From assembly GCA_001769005.1 (NCBI GenBank), contig MENE01000113.1, positions 9,295-15,975 on the forward strand: DNA of 6,681 bases, given 5' to 3'. Below the pieces are notes generated by a model. It was not told where the DNA came from and did no database searches. It saw only the letters and a list, made by a program, of their open reading frames with translations. Shown one piece after another: positions 1 to 4,787 of this stretch. The DNA comes from Bacteroidetes bacterium GWA2_31_9b (GTDB taxonomy: Bacteria > Bacteroidota > Bacteroidia > Bacteroidales > UBA12077). How positions within the stretch are numbered: position 1 is the first letter of the stretch; each line of letters opens with the position of its first letter. A program made the position numbers and the translations under genes.

Positions 1-385
1 CCCATTTTTGATCAGTAACATCGCGTATTGCTGCAAAAACGCTTAAAACATTTCCTTTAGCATCTTTATAAACGGAAGCATTGTATGATACATCTATTAA
101 ATTCCCGTTTTTATGTTTAAAAGTTAATGGATAATCGGCTAAAATACCTTTTTCGAAAACCTGAAGATAACCTTCTTGTGCTTTTTTAGGATAAGTAAAA
201 TAATCTGAAAAATCAGTATTTATTAATTCTTCACGTGAAAAACCTGTAAATTTTATCGATGCTTCGTTAACATCTGTAATCTTTCCTTCAGCACTGATAG
301 TAACTAGTGGATCTAAACTGGTCTCTATCAAACTCCTTGAATATTGATCCCTATTATTATCCGGATTATTCTTTGTTGGTTTCAT
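1..385 (-). CDS. PAS-domain sensor protein, N-terminal part (3' end outside window)
   Basis: The frame opens with ATG at 385 and stays open for 128 codons to the left edge, so the C-terminal output domain is missing. After a short polar N-terminus (about residues 1-14), residues 15-127 read as one PAS fold. It starts YSRSLIETSLDPLVTI, continues with GKITDVNEASIKFTGFSREEL, and closes with the typical PAS-C ending AAIRDVTDQKW. No transmembrane segment is visible, so this part is cytoplasmic. PAS domains bind small ligands or cofactors or mediate dimerisation; in this phylum such a start usually belongs to a multi-PAS hybrid histidine kinase, but the effector cannot be seen here. The gene lies 43 bp behind the AraC regulator on the same strand with no terminator between, so the two are probably co-transcribed. 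An earlier ATG at 400 hits a stop after five codons, which supports the start at 385. PAS is confident; kinase is an inference. Confidence 0.85.
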   Translation of the reverse strand, partial: MKPTKNNPDNNRDQYSRSLIETSLDPLVTISAEGKITDVNEASIKFTGFSREELINTDFSDYFTYPKKAQEGYLQVFEKGILADYPLTFKHKNGNLIDVSYNASVYKDAKGNVLSVFAAIRDVTDQKW

Positions 386-428
386 TTTATTTTTTGAGTT
401 TCATATCTGAAAAGGTAAATCATGTTGT

Positions 429-1016
429 TTAATTAAGAATATTATCGGGCATATTTCCAATATCTTCAATAGGGCTTCTTCTTTTATTCTTCAATTGTTT
501 AAAATGAGAAGGGGAGAGTCCTGTAACTTTTTTAAACTGATTAGATAAATGAGCAACACTGCTATAATTCATTTTCCACGCAATCTCTGTTATGGTTAAT
601 TCATCATAAATAATCAATTCTTTTATTCGTTCAATTTTATGATTGATAATGAATTTTTCGATAGTAGTGCCTTGTATCTCAGAGAATAAATTAGCCAAAT
701 ATGTATAATCGTAATTTAGTTTTTCACTTAAGAAGTCAGAAAAGTTAGTTTTTATTATACCATCTGTATGATGGACCATTTCAATAATTACATTTTTTAT
801 TTTTTCAATTAGTACAGCTTTCTTGTCATCCATTAATTCAAGCCCTATGTCGAGTAAAGCTATTTTCAATTGTTCTCTTTGCTCTCCCGAAATGTTTTCC
901 ATGATCTCAACTTCGCCTAAATCAACAACAATGAAATGGAGATGAAGCTTTTTTAATTCATCTTTCACCGCAGTTTTACAACGGTTACTTACCATGTACT
1001 TGATATATAATTTCAA
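429..1016 (-). CDS. AraC-family transcriptional regulator with HMA-like N-terminal domain
   Basis: This 195-residue cytoplasmic DNA-binding protein has a C-terminal AraC/XylS double helix-turn-helix at about residues 90-177. The second half carries the family signature: LTITEIAWKMNYSSVAHLSN followed by QFKKVTGLSPSHFKQ. Residues 1-65 resemble a ferredoxin-like, heavy-metal-associated (HMA) fold, starting KLYIKYMVSNRCK. In HMA domains the loop is M-x-C-x-x-C; here the first cysteine is Ser10 and only Cys13 remains. There is no cupin-type arabinose-binding domain. The start is TTG at 1016, preceded by a run of nine A; an in-frame stop at 1049 leaves no upstream ATG. Starting at the internal ATG (residue 8) would remove the first strand of the N-terminal fold, so TTG is preferred. 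The gene lies just downstream of the ice-binding gene, separated by a terminator, and heads a probable two-gene unit with the PAS gene. Targets are unknown. Confidence 0.88.
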   Translation of the reverse strand: MKLYIKYMVSNRCKTAVKDELKKLHLHFIVVDLGEVEIMENISGEQREQLKIALLDIGLELMDDKKAVLIEKIKNVIIEMVHHTDGIIKTNFSDFLSEKLNYDYTYLANLFSEIQGTTIEKFIINHKIERIKELIIYDELTITEIAWKMNYSSVAHLSNQFKKVTGLSPSHFKQLKNKRRSPIEDIGNMPDNILN

Positions 1017-1036
1017 TTTTTTTTTAAAGGTCAGTA

Positions 1037-1044
1037 CAAAGATG
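1037..1044 (-). promoter_or_regulatory. Putative -7 promoter element of the AraC gene
   Basis: On the minus strand the sequence CATCTTTG matches the Bacteroidota -7 consensus TAnnTTTG at all but the first base. It would start transcription near 1030, giving a leader of about 14 nt before the TTG codon. No TTTG -33 box stands at the usual spacing, so the promoter may need an activator. Confidence 0.4.
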
Positions 1045-1064
1045 ACTCATTTTTAAGTATAAAG

Positions 1065-1104
1065 TGTTATATAATTTTTAAAATAAGTTACATTATTCAC
1101 ACAT
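1065..1104 (-). promoter_or_regulatory. Upstream regulatory module of the AraC promoter, shared with the ice-binding gene
   Basis: Read on the minus strand, this 40-bp segment begins ATGTGTGAAT and ends TTATATAACA. It aligns without gaps to 2419-2380 upstream of the ice-binding gene: 28 of 40 bases are identical by hand count, including the whole first ten and eight of the last ten. In both places exactly 50 bp separate the ATGTGTGAAT block from the proposed -7 box. It is likely a regulator-binding site, perhaps for autoregulation by the AraC protein; the identity of the binder is inferred. Confidence 0.5.
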
Positions 1105-1183
1105 TGATTATGAATAAAAAAATAGCTAAGTAATTTTTAGTGAAATAATTAATATAGTTTTTTAAGAATTGTTTTTTTAAACT

Positions 1184-1220
1184 AAAAAAGAGGTAGTCTT
1201 AAAGGCTACCTCTTTTTTTT
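1184..1220 (-). terminator. Rho-independent terminator of the ice-binding gene (bidirectional form)
   Basis: GAGGTAGTCT (1190-1199) pairs with AGGCTACCTC (1203-1212) around a three-base loop, with one G-U pair. A run of six A at 1184-1189 and eight T at 1213-1220 flank it, so the hairpin has a U-tract on either strand. It lies 19 bp past the ice-binding stop codon and separates that gene from the AraC promoter. Confidence 0.9.
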
Positions 1221-1238
1221 GTTAATAAATTTAATCTA

Positions 1239-2309
1239 TTATGGTTCAACAACAATATTTCCATCAAGAATAACAGATGTCTGAGCTAAAGCTCTTCCGT
1301 TAAATGATGCTCCTGTTTGAAAAGTAATACCTGTCATCGACAAAATAATACCTTCAAAATGTGATGTTGCTCCAAATGTTGCTTCACCAGCTACTTGCCA
1401 GAAAATATTTTCGGCTTTTGCTCCACCAATTAAGGTTACATTAACTGAAGTACTTATTGTTAAATCACCAGAAATCTGAAAAATCCAAATATCATTTTCA
1501 TCACCAGAAATGGTAACGTCAGATGGTAATGTAACTGTATTTGTCCATTTATAAAGACCAGGTGTAAGTGTTAATCCACCAATATTACCTGTTCCAAGTT
1601 CTAGAAAATCTGGGAAAGGACGACCAGCAGCATCGTTATATGCAGTAATCATATTTTCAACTGCTGTTGTAAGATTTGTTGATGTAGGACTAGCCATATC
1701 GGCTGCAAATAGTTGTCCTGTAACTTGCGCAGATGTTGCATATCCGGTAGCATTTACTAAATCTAAACCAGTTATATAAGATGTTGCAGCAGGGCTTAAT
1801 CCTAAATCACCAGTAATAGCCGAGGTAGGATTGTTATTGATTGCTGTTTTAGCAAGAATAACGTAATTACCTGCAGTTCCAAGATCAATTGATTCCAAAC
1901 TTGCTGTTTCAGTACCTGTTGTAAAACTCCATTCTTTCTTAGAATTTAGGGCAATACCATCTGTATTTTTTGCTCCGGTAGTAATTGTGGCGGTATATTC
2001 AGTTGCTTCAGTCCACATAACCAATGGTGTAAAGGTTGCAATAACACCTGAATATGAAACTGTTCCTTCAACTGCAGTCACACCATCTTTTATGTTAAAT
2101 GTTAATGAGCTGATTGTTAAAGGATCCATAGCTTCACTAAATGTAGCTGTAATTACTTTATTGAGGACTACACTTGTAGTACTATTAGAAGGATTTGTAG
2201 AAACAACTGTTGGTGAAAAATTTTCATCATTATCGTCATCTTTTGAACAACCAGCTACTAAAATAACCGATGCAATTACAAAAGTTGTTAATAGATTTTT
2301 AAATTTCAT
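1239..2309 (-). CDS. Surface lipoprotein with Big_5 Ig-like domain and DUF3494 ice-binding domain
   Basis: This 356-residue protein has a lipoprotein signal peptide (residues 1-20, basic MKFKN start, hydrophobic core, lipobox VAGC with Cys21). The post-cysteine stretch SKDDDNDEN matches the Bacteroidota surface-export signal (Lys followed by acidic residues), which predicts display outside the cell. Residues 31-133 form one bacterial Ig-like domain of Big_5 type (begins SPTVVSTNPSN, ends KKEWSFTTG). Residues 138-356 match the DUF3494 ice-binding fold, a discontinuous beta-solenoid capped by a helical insert. Markers are TGDLGLSPAATS (166-177), the helix around 207-228, NIFWQVAGEATFGATSHFEG (301-320) and the C-terminal NGRALAQTSVILDGNIV. 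Known members bind ice by a flat face; the Ig domain probably acts as a spacer. A start 15 codons further upstream is possible but would bury the signal peptide, so ATG at 2309 is chosen. It is transcribed alone. DUF3494 membership is clear; ice activity itself is inferred. Confidence 0.93.
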   Translation of the reverse strand: MKFKNLLTTFVIASVILVAGCSKDDDNDENFSPTVVSTNPSNSTTSVVLNKVITATFSEAMDPLTISSLTFNIKDGVTAVEGTVSYSGVIATFTPLVMWTEATEYTATITTGAKNTDGIALNSKKEWSFTTGTETASLESIDLGTAGNYVILAKTAINNNPTSAITGDLGLSPAATSYITGLDLVNATGYATSAQVTGQLFAADMASPTSTNLTTAVENMITAYNDAAGRPFPDFLELGTGNIGGLTLTPGLYKWTNTVTLPSDVTISGDENDIWIFQISGDLTISTSVNVTLIGGAKAENIFWQVAGEATFGATSHFEGIILSMTGITFQTGASFNGRALAQTSVILDGNIVVEP

Positions 2310-2331
2310 AATATAAATTGTATTGATTTTT

Positions 2332-2347
2332 GTGATAAAATTATCAC
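2332..2347 (-). repeat. Inverted repeat at the start of the ice-binding transcript
   Basis: GTGATAA and TTATCAC face each other across two bases. The repeat begins 5 bp downstream of the proposed -7 box, so it covers the expected transcription start (about 2346) and would sit at the extreme 5' end of the mRNA. It could be an operator or a 5' hairpin (six base pairs, four-base loop) protecting the short leader of about 37 nt. Confidence 0.4.
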
Positions 2348-2351
2348 GAAA

Positions 2352-2359
2352 CAAAAGTA
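2352..2359 (-). promoter_or_regulatory. -7 promoter element of the ice-binding gene
   Basis: TACTTTTG on the minus strand fits the Bacteroidota consensus TAnnTTTG exactly, 42 bp upstream of the chosen ATG. A -33 TTTG is not visible at the usual spacing. Conserved sequence and a strong dyad lie directly upstream, which is consistent with an activator-dependent promoter. Confidence 0.6.
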
Positions 2360-2379
2360 AATTGATTGTTATAAGGAAA

Positions 2380-2419
2380 TGTTACACAACTAAAATTATT
2401 AGTTGTATAATTCACACAT
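2380..2419 (-). promoter_or_regulatory. Regulatory module with 12-bp dyad upstream of the ice-binding promoter
   Basis: The segment contains an inverted repeat at 2382-2410, TTACACAACTAA-N5-TTAGTTGTATAA, with 11 of 12 positions paired. It lies at about -36 to -64 from the expected start site, a usual place for an activator. The adjoining block reads ATGTGTGAAT on the minus strand (2419-2410) and is repeated exactly at 1104-1095 upstream of the AraC gene. No U-tract follows the dyad, so a terminator is unlikely. Confidence 0.55.
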
Positions 2420-2478
2420 AATAAATTGCAAGTATATTTATATATTATTATTAGGTATTATTCCCAAAAAAATGAGAT

Positions 2479-2506
2479 AAAAAAAGTCCCGCCAATTGGC
2501 GGGACT
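2479..2506 (-). terminator. Rho-independent terminator of the cold-shock gene
   Basis: A perfect 22-bp palindrome at 2485-2506 with GC-rich arms (GTCCCGCC and GGCGGGAC) around AATT is followed, on the minus strand, by a U-run from seven A at 2479-2485. It starts about 30 bp past the csp stop and is the most GC-rich short stretch in the window. Confidence 0.93.
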
Positions 2507-2535
2507 CAAGATTTTAAATGTTTACAATATATAAA

Positions 2536-2727
2536 CTATGCAAGTTTTACATTTACTGCATTTAAGCCTTTTTTACCTTCTTGTAAATCAAAAGTTACTT
2601 CGTCGTTTTCTCTGATGCTTTCTTTTAAGCCTGAAGAATGTACAAAATACTCTTTTGTTGAATTTGCGTCTTTAATGAATCCGAATCCTTTAGAATCATT
2701 ATAAAATTTTACTGTTCCGTTGTTCAT
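2536..2727 (-). CDS. CspA-family cold-shock protein
   Basis: This 63-residue protein is a single cold-shock domain (five-stranded OB fold) that binds single-stranded RNA and DNA. In this family it melts mRNA structure at low temperature or serves general RNA chaperoning. RNP1 is KGFGFI at residues 13-18 and RNP2 is YFVHSS at 27-32; the usual third aromatic of RNP2 is replaced by Ser31. The start MNNGTVKFYN and the acidic middle with VTFDLQEGKKGLNAVNV are typical, and the length is at the short end for the family. It has its own promoter (2758-2751) and terminator (2506-2479), so it is monocistronic, though read-through from the SPFH gene 74 bp upstream is possible. Whether it is cold-induced cannot be told from the sequence: the leader is short, unlike the long thermosensing leader of Escherichia coli cspA. 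A dyad overlapping the promoter hints at repression. Confidence 0.96.
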   Translation of the reverse strand: MNNGTVKFYNDSKGFGFIKDANSTKEYFVHSSGLKESIRENDEVTFDLQEGKKGLNAVNVKLA

Positions 2728-2750
2728 AATATTATTTTAAATTAATGGGG

Positions 2751-2758
2751 CAAAGATA
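2751..2758 (-). promoter_or_regulatory. -7 promoter element of the cold-shock gene
   Basis: TATCTTTG on the minus strand, followed by CCCC, is an exact TAnnTTTG box 23 bp upstream of the csp ATG. This predicts a start near 2745 and a leader of about 18 nt. Confidence 0.7.
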
Positions 2759-2761
2759 TAC

Positions 2762-2780
2762 TTAATATTCGAGATATTAA
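2762..2780. repeat. Dyad overlapping the csp core promoter
   Basis: TTAATAT-N5-ATATTAA is a perfect 7-bp inverted repeat with centre TCGAG. It begins 3 bp upstream of the csp -7 box and fills the spacer up to the -33 region. A protein bound there would block RNA polymerase, so a repressor operator is the simplest reading; an AT-rich chance palindrome is the alternative. Confidence 0.4.
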
Positions 2781-2801
2781 CTAATTAATTGAAAAACAAT
2801 A

Positions 2802-3659
2802 TTATTTCTTAAGATCAATAGGAACAACTCCGGCCATATCACCAATAATATTTACCAACTCGCTACCTGTTGGAATAACAATTTTAGCATTTTTTTCGAG
2901 AGATGTTTCCATAGCCTCAAGTTTTCTAAGTAGCTGAGCATTACCAACAAAATATTTATTAGCGGCTTCGTTAACCAGTTTAATAGCTTCGGCTTCACCT
3001 TCGGCATGTAATATTTTAGATTGTTTAAATCCTTCGGCTTCTTTAATTTTAGCACGTTTTACACCATCAGCAACAGTTTCTGCAGCTGTAGCTGAATCTA
3101 CGGCTGCTATTTTTTCATTTTCTGCTTTTACAACTTTATTCATTGTTTCCTGAACATCCTTTGGAGGATCAATTTCTTTCAACTCTGTTCGTACAATTTC
3201 AATTCCCCAGCTTTGAGTTTCAATATGTAATGTTTGATATAAATCAGCGTTTATTTTACCACGTTCACTATTTGCTGATTTTAAAGTTAAAGTTCCGATA
3301 ATATTACGCAAAGTAGTTCGTGCAAGGTTAACAATCTGCCATTTATAATTATTAACATTATAAATTGAACCTTTTACGCTTTCTTCGTCAGATTTTACTT
3401 TGAAATAAACCTGTGCATCAACACGGGCATTCAAATTATCGTTTGTAATAATTTCCTGTGGTTCTGCATCAACCATCTGTTCAGTTACATTTACCATATA
3501 TAACTTGTCAATAACAGGAATAATCCAATGGAATCCAGGGTTAGCAAAACTATGGTATTTACCAAGTCTTTCAATTAAAGCTCTTTCAGTTGGTCGTACA
3601 ATTCGTATTCCCATAAAAAATAGCAACACAAGCGGAATAATAATATACAAATAGTTCAT
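2802..3659 (-). CDS. SPFH/stomatin-family membrane protein (paraslipin/QmcA-like)
   Basis: This 285-residue protein has one N-terminal hydrophobic anchor (residues 3-19), then an SPFH/band-7 domain at about 20-180. It starts VRPTERALIERLGKYHSFANPGFHWIIPVID and includes the conserved LRNIIGTLTL segment. An alanine/glutamate-rich coiled coil follows at about 172-235 (ENEKIAAVDSATAAETVADG, then KQSKILHAEGEAEAIKLVNE). The C-terminal tail runs through AQLLRKLEAM to the end. Members oligomerise into large rings or cages at the membrane and are linked to membrane microdomains and to control of membrane proteases. The length suits bacterial paraslipins, which are often near 300 residues. The start at 3659 has a good Shine-Dalgarno (AAGGAA, 8 bp upstream). 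The usual NfeD partner gene is not visible next to it: the upstream side is a long gene-poor divergent region and downstream is csp. Family is certain; exact role is not. Confidence 0.95.
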   Translation of the reverse strand: MNYLYIIIPLVLLFFMGIRIVRPTERALIERLGKYHSFANPGFHWIIPVIDKLYMVNVTEQMVDAEPQEIITNDNLNARVDAQVYFKVKSDEESVKGSIYNVNNYKWQIVNLARTTLRNIIGTLTLKSANSERGKINADLYQTLHIETQSWGIEIVRTELKEIDPPKDVQETMNKVVKAENEKIAAVDSATAAETVADGVKRAKIKEAEGFKQSKILHAEGEAEAIKLVNEAANKYFVGNAQLLRKLEAMETSLEKNAKIVIPTGSELVNIIGDMAGVVPIDLKK

Positions 3660-3865
3660 TTCATTTTCCTTTCTTTTTATTATTAAAAATTTATTTTATA
3701 AATATACTAATTTTTTGCATACTACACTATTTAGTTCAGGTTGTAGCTCATTTTACTAAAACGATTTTAATTACAAATTAGAATAATAACATGAAATTCA
3801 ATTCGTTTTATGAAATAGGGTAGTAAATATTTCATTATAAATCAAAATATTACGAAAAATTTGAT
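3660..3865. other. Divergent intergenic region, left part
   Basis: This AT-rich gap separates the leftward SPFH gene from rightward transcription. The SPFH ribosome-binding site lies at its left end, and a weak -7-like box, TATATTTA (minus strand, 3706-3699), could be the SPFH promoter. Only trivial ORFs of about ten codons occur. I see no repeat or other structure in 3721-3860. Confidence 0.5.
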
Positions 3866-3873
3866 TATCTTTG
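3866..3873 (+). promoter_or_regulatory. -7 promoter element of the putative structured RNA
   Basis: TATCTTTG followed by C is an exact match to TAnnTTTG on the plus strand and would start transcription near 3880. No coding region begins within 260 bp downstream, so it either drives a non-coding RNA or a long leader. The -33 element is not clear. Confidence 0.6.
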
Positions 3874-3879
3874 CATGTT

Positions 3880-4075
3880 ATGAAACTTTTCTGGTAGTTA
3901 TTTGTTATCTCTTTACACCATTCTTAATTCTTTTAAAATTCTGGTTAAAGGCAATAAGGCAAAGCTCATCTTGAAACATCAGGAAATTAATAATTACAAT
4001 TTAGTTACATTCTTGACATTAAATTAATAACTAATGGAAAAATGAACTAAAAACAAACCATTTTAAATGGTTTTA
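3880..4075 (+). ncRNA. Putative structured RNA (6S-like or long mRNA leader), about 195 nt
   Basis: The ends of this segment are complementary. TTTTCTGGTAGTTATT (3887-3902) can pair with AATAACTAATGGAAAA (4026-4041) as a 16-position helix with a single G-A mismatch and two G-U pairs. Inside, CTTTA/CCA (3911-3920) pairs with TGG/TAAAG (3942-3950), and TCTTGA (3969-3974) pairs with TCAGGA (3979-3984) across a four-base loop. AATTTA and TAAATT, near 3998-4027, can form a third, partly competing stem. A consensus -7 box lies at the right distance upstream, and an AT-rich hairpin with a short U-run (4055-4074) could end the RNA. A long closing stem, open middle and about 195 nt recall 6S RNA, but no family-specific sequence was recognised. 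It may instead be the leader of the orphan ORF. The folding was done by hand; a five-codon ORF (MKLFW) at the 5' end lies inside the helix and is probably not meaningful. Confidence 0.45.
4055..4074 (+). terminator. Weak hairpin: possible RNA 3' end or operator
   Basis: AAACCATT and AATGGTTT form an 8-bp stem with a three-base loop, and the right arm ends in four T. The AT-rich stem and short U-run make it a weak terminator at best. It could also be an operator, because it lies at about -37 to -55 from a possible second promoter (TTACTTTG at 4096-4103, one mismatch to the -7 consensus) for the following ORF. Confidence 0.35.
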
Positions 4076-4144
4076 AATAAAACAAACGTATTAAATTACT
4101 TTGTTTTCGATGAATGATTTTAATAATTGAAAGGAATAATTTTT

Positions 4145-4303
4145 ATGTACGACAAAAAACAAGTTGTTTTTAAATCACCCGATTTGGCAAAATTGCAAGT
4201 AGTAGTAATTGATCATAAAACGAAATTGTATATTGCAGTTGGAGCCGATCCAGAAGAAGCTCGTAAGAGGTATCATGATAGATTAATTGTGAAAAAGGCA
4301 TAA
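4145..4303 (+). CDS. Small hypothetical protein, 52 residues
   Basis: The ORF encodes a soluble, basic protein that begins MYDKKQVVFKSPDLAKLQ and ends RLIVKKA. It has a probable beta-hairpin (LQVVVIDHKTKLYIAVG, 18-34) followed by an amphipathic helix (DPEEARKRYHDRL, 35-47). Coding is supported by a good Shine-Dalgarno (AAGGAA at 4131-4136, 8 bp before ATG), a protein-like composition with an alternating hydrophobic strand pattern, and a strong terminator 42 bp after the stop. There is no signal peptide, membrane segment or cysteine. I do not recognise the family and assign no function. Size, charge and the strand-helix pattern would suit a small nucleic-acid- or ribosome-associated protein, but that is a guess. 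It lies downstream of the putative structured RNA, which may be its leader. It is short enough to be missed by gene callers. Confidence 0.7.
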   Translation: MYDKKQVVFKSPDLAKLQVVVIDHKTKLYIAVGADPEEARKRYHDRLIVKKA

Positions 4304-4345
4304 TTTAAATCAAGGTTAATTTAATTTAACTTTACTAAAATAATT

Positions 4346-4377
4346 AAAAGAGATAGGATTTTTCCTATCTCTTTTTT
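4346..4377 (+). terminator. Rho-independent terminator after the small ORF
   Basis: GAGATAGGA (4350-4358) pairs perfectly with TCCTATCTC (4363-4371) around TTTT, extended by AAAA on the left and followed by six T. It closes the rightward transcript carrying the 52-residue ORF and isolates it from the DUF3820 gene. Confidence 0.92.
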
Positions 4378-4460
4378 CTATTTTTACTAACTAATCTTTT
4401 TCTTTTGATTAATCTTGTTAACCAAGTTTGTTTAATATTTCCCTTATGTAATAGAAAATT

Positions 4461-4697
4461 ATGGAATCAAATTCTGAATTAATTTTTAATCCTAATATTT
4501 TAAACGAACTAGTTACTTTTCGAATGCCATTTGGGAAGTATAAAGAAGTATTAATTTGTGATTTACCGGAACCTTATCTTGTGTGGTTTTATCAAAAAGG
4601 ATTCCCCACAGGAAAATTAGGTATGCTACTTGGTACTATCTATGAAATAAAGCTAAACGGATTGGAATATCTTTTAAAACCTTTGAAAAAAAAATAG
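4461..4697 (+). CDS. DUF3820 family protein
   Basis: This 78-residue soluble protein matches DUF3820 (Pfam 'putative quorum-sensing-regulated virulence factor'). The conserved core runs from residue 22 to 75: MPFGKYKEVLICDLPEPYLV, then WFYQKGFPTGKLGMLLGTIY, then EIKLNGLEYLLKPL. The FGKYKG-like opening and the LPEPYLVWF block are the diagnostic parts; the glycine usual after FGKYK is Glu28 here. The first 20 residues are variable and acidic. No signal peptide or membrane segment is seen, so it is presumably cytoplasmic. The family name rests on a Pseudomonas observation and says little about the molecular role, which remains unknown. It appears as a stand-alone gene: a strong terminator precedes it, and 90 bp without a clear terminator separate it from the M16 peptidase. 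The ribosome-binding site is weak and A-rich. A near-consensus box CAAGTTTG at 4423-4430 may be its promoter. Confidence 0.9.
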   Translation: MESNSELIFNPNILNELVTFRMPFGKYKEVLICDLPEPYLVWFYQKGFPTGKLGMLLGTIYEIKLNGLEYLLKPLKKK

Positions 4698-4787
4698 TTC
4701 AATAAAAAAAATACGTATTCTTAAACTTTTTCGTTATAAAAAAATCTAAATTTATATTTTCTACTTTTTATAAACCTAAAAAAAATT

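Noticed and set aside
1987..2316. Plus-strand ORF of 109 codons
   Set aside because: It is the antisense shadow of the Ig-like and signal-peptide part of the ice-binding lipoprotein, whose domains are unmistakable; it has no recognisable family or ribosome-binding site.
2310..2354. Extended N-terminus of the ice-binding protein starting at 2354
   Set aside because: It would put 15 polar or mixed residues before a classical lipoprotein signal peptide, and the extension overlaps the proposed promoter.
2426..2704. Plus-strand ORF of 92 codons
   Set aside because: It runs antisense through the csp terminator and the cold-shock gene, and its protein has no coherent features.
2852..3055. Minus-strand ORF of 67 codons
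   Set aside because: It is a shifted frame inside the SPFH gene; the lysine- and leucine-rich product reflects the coiled-coil coding region.
3880..3897. Leader peptide MKLFW as an attenuation peptide for the following gene
   Set aside because: It has no ribosome-binding site, would begin at the first transcribed base, and falls in the predicted closing helix; a single Trp codon gives little basis for attenuation.
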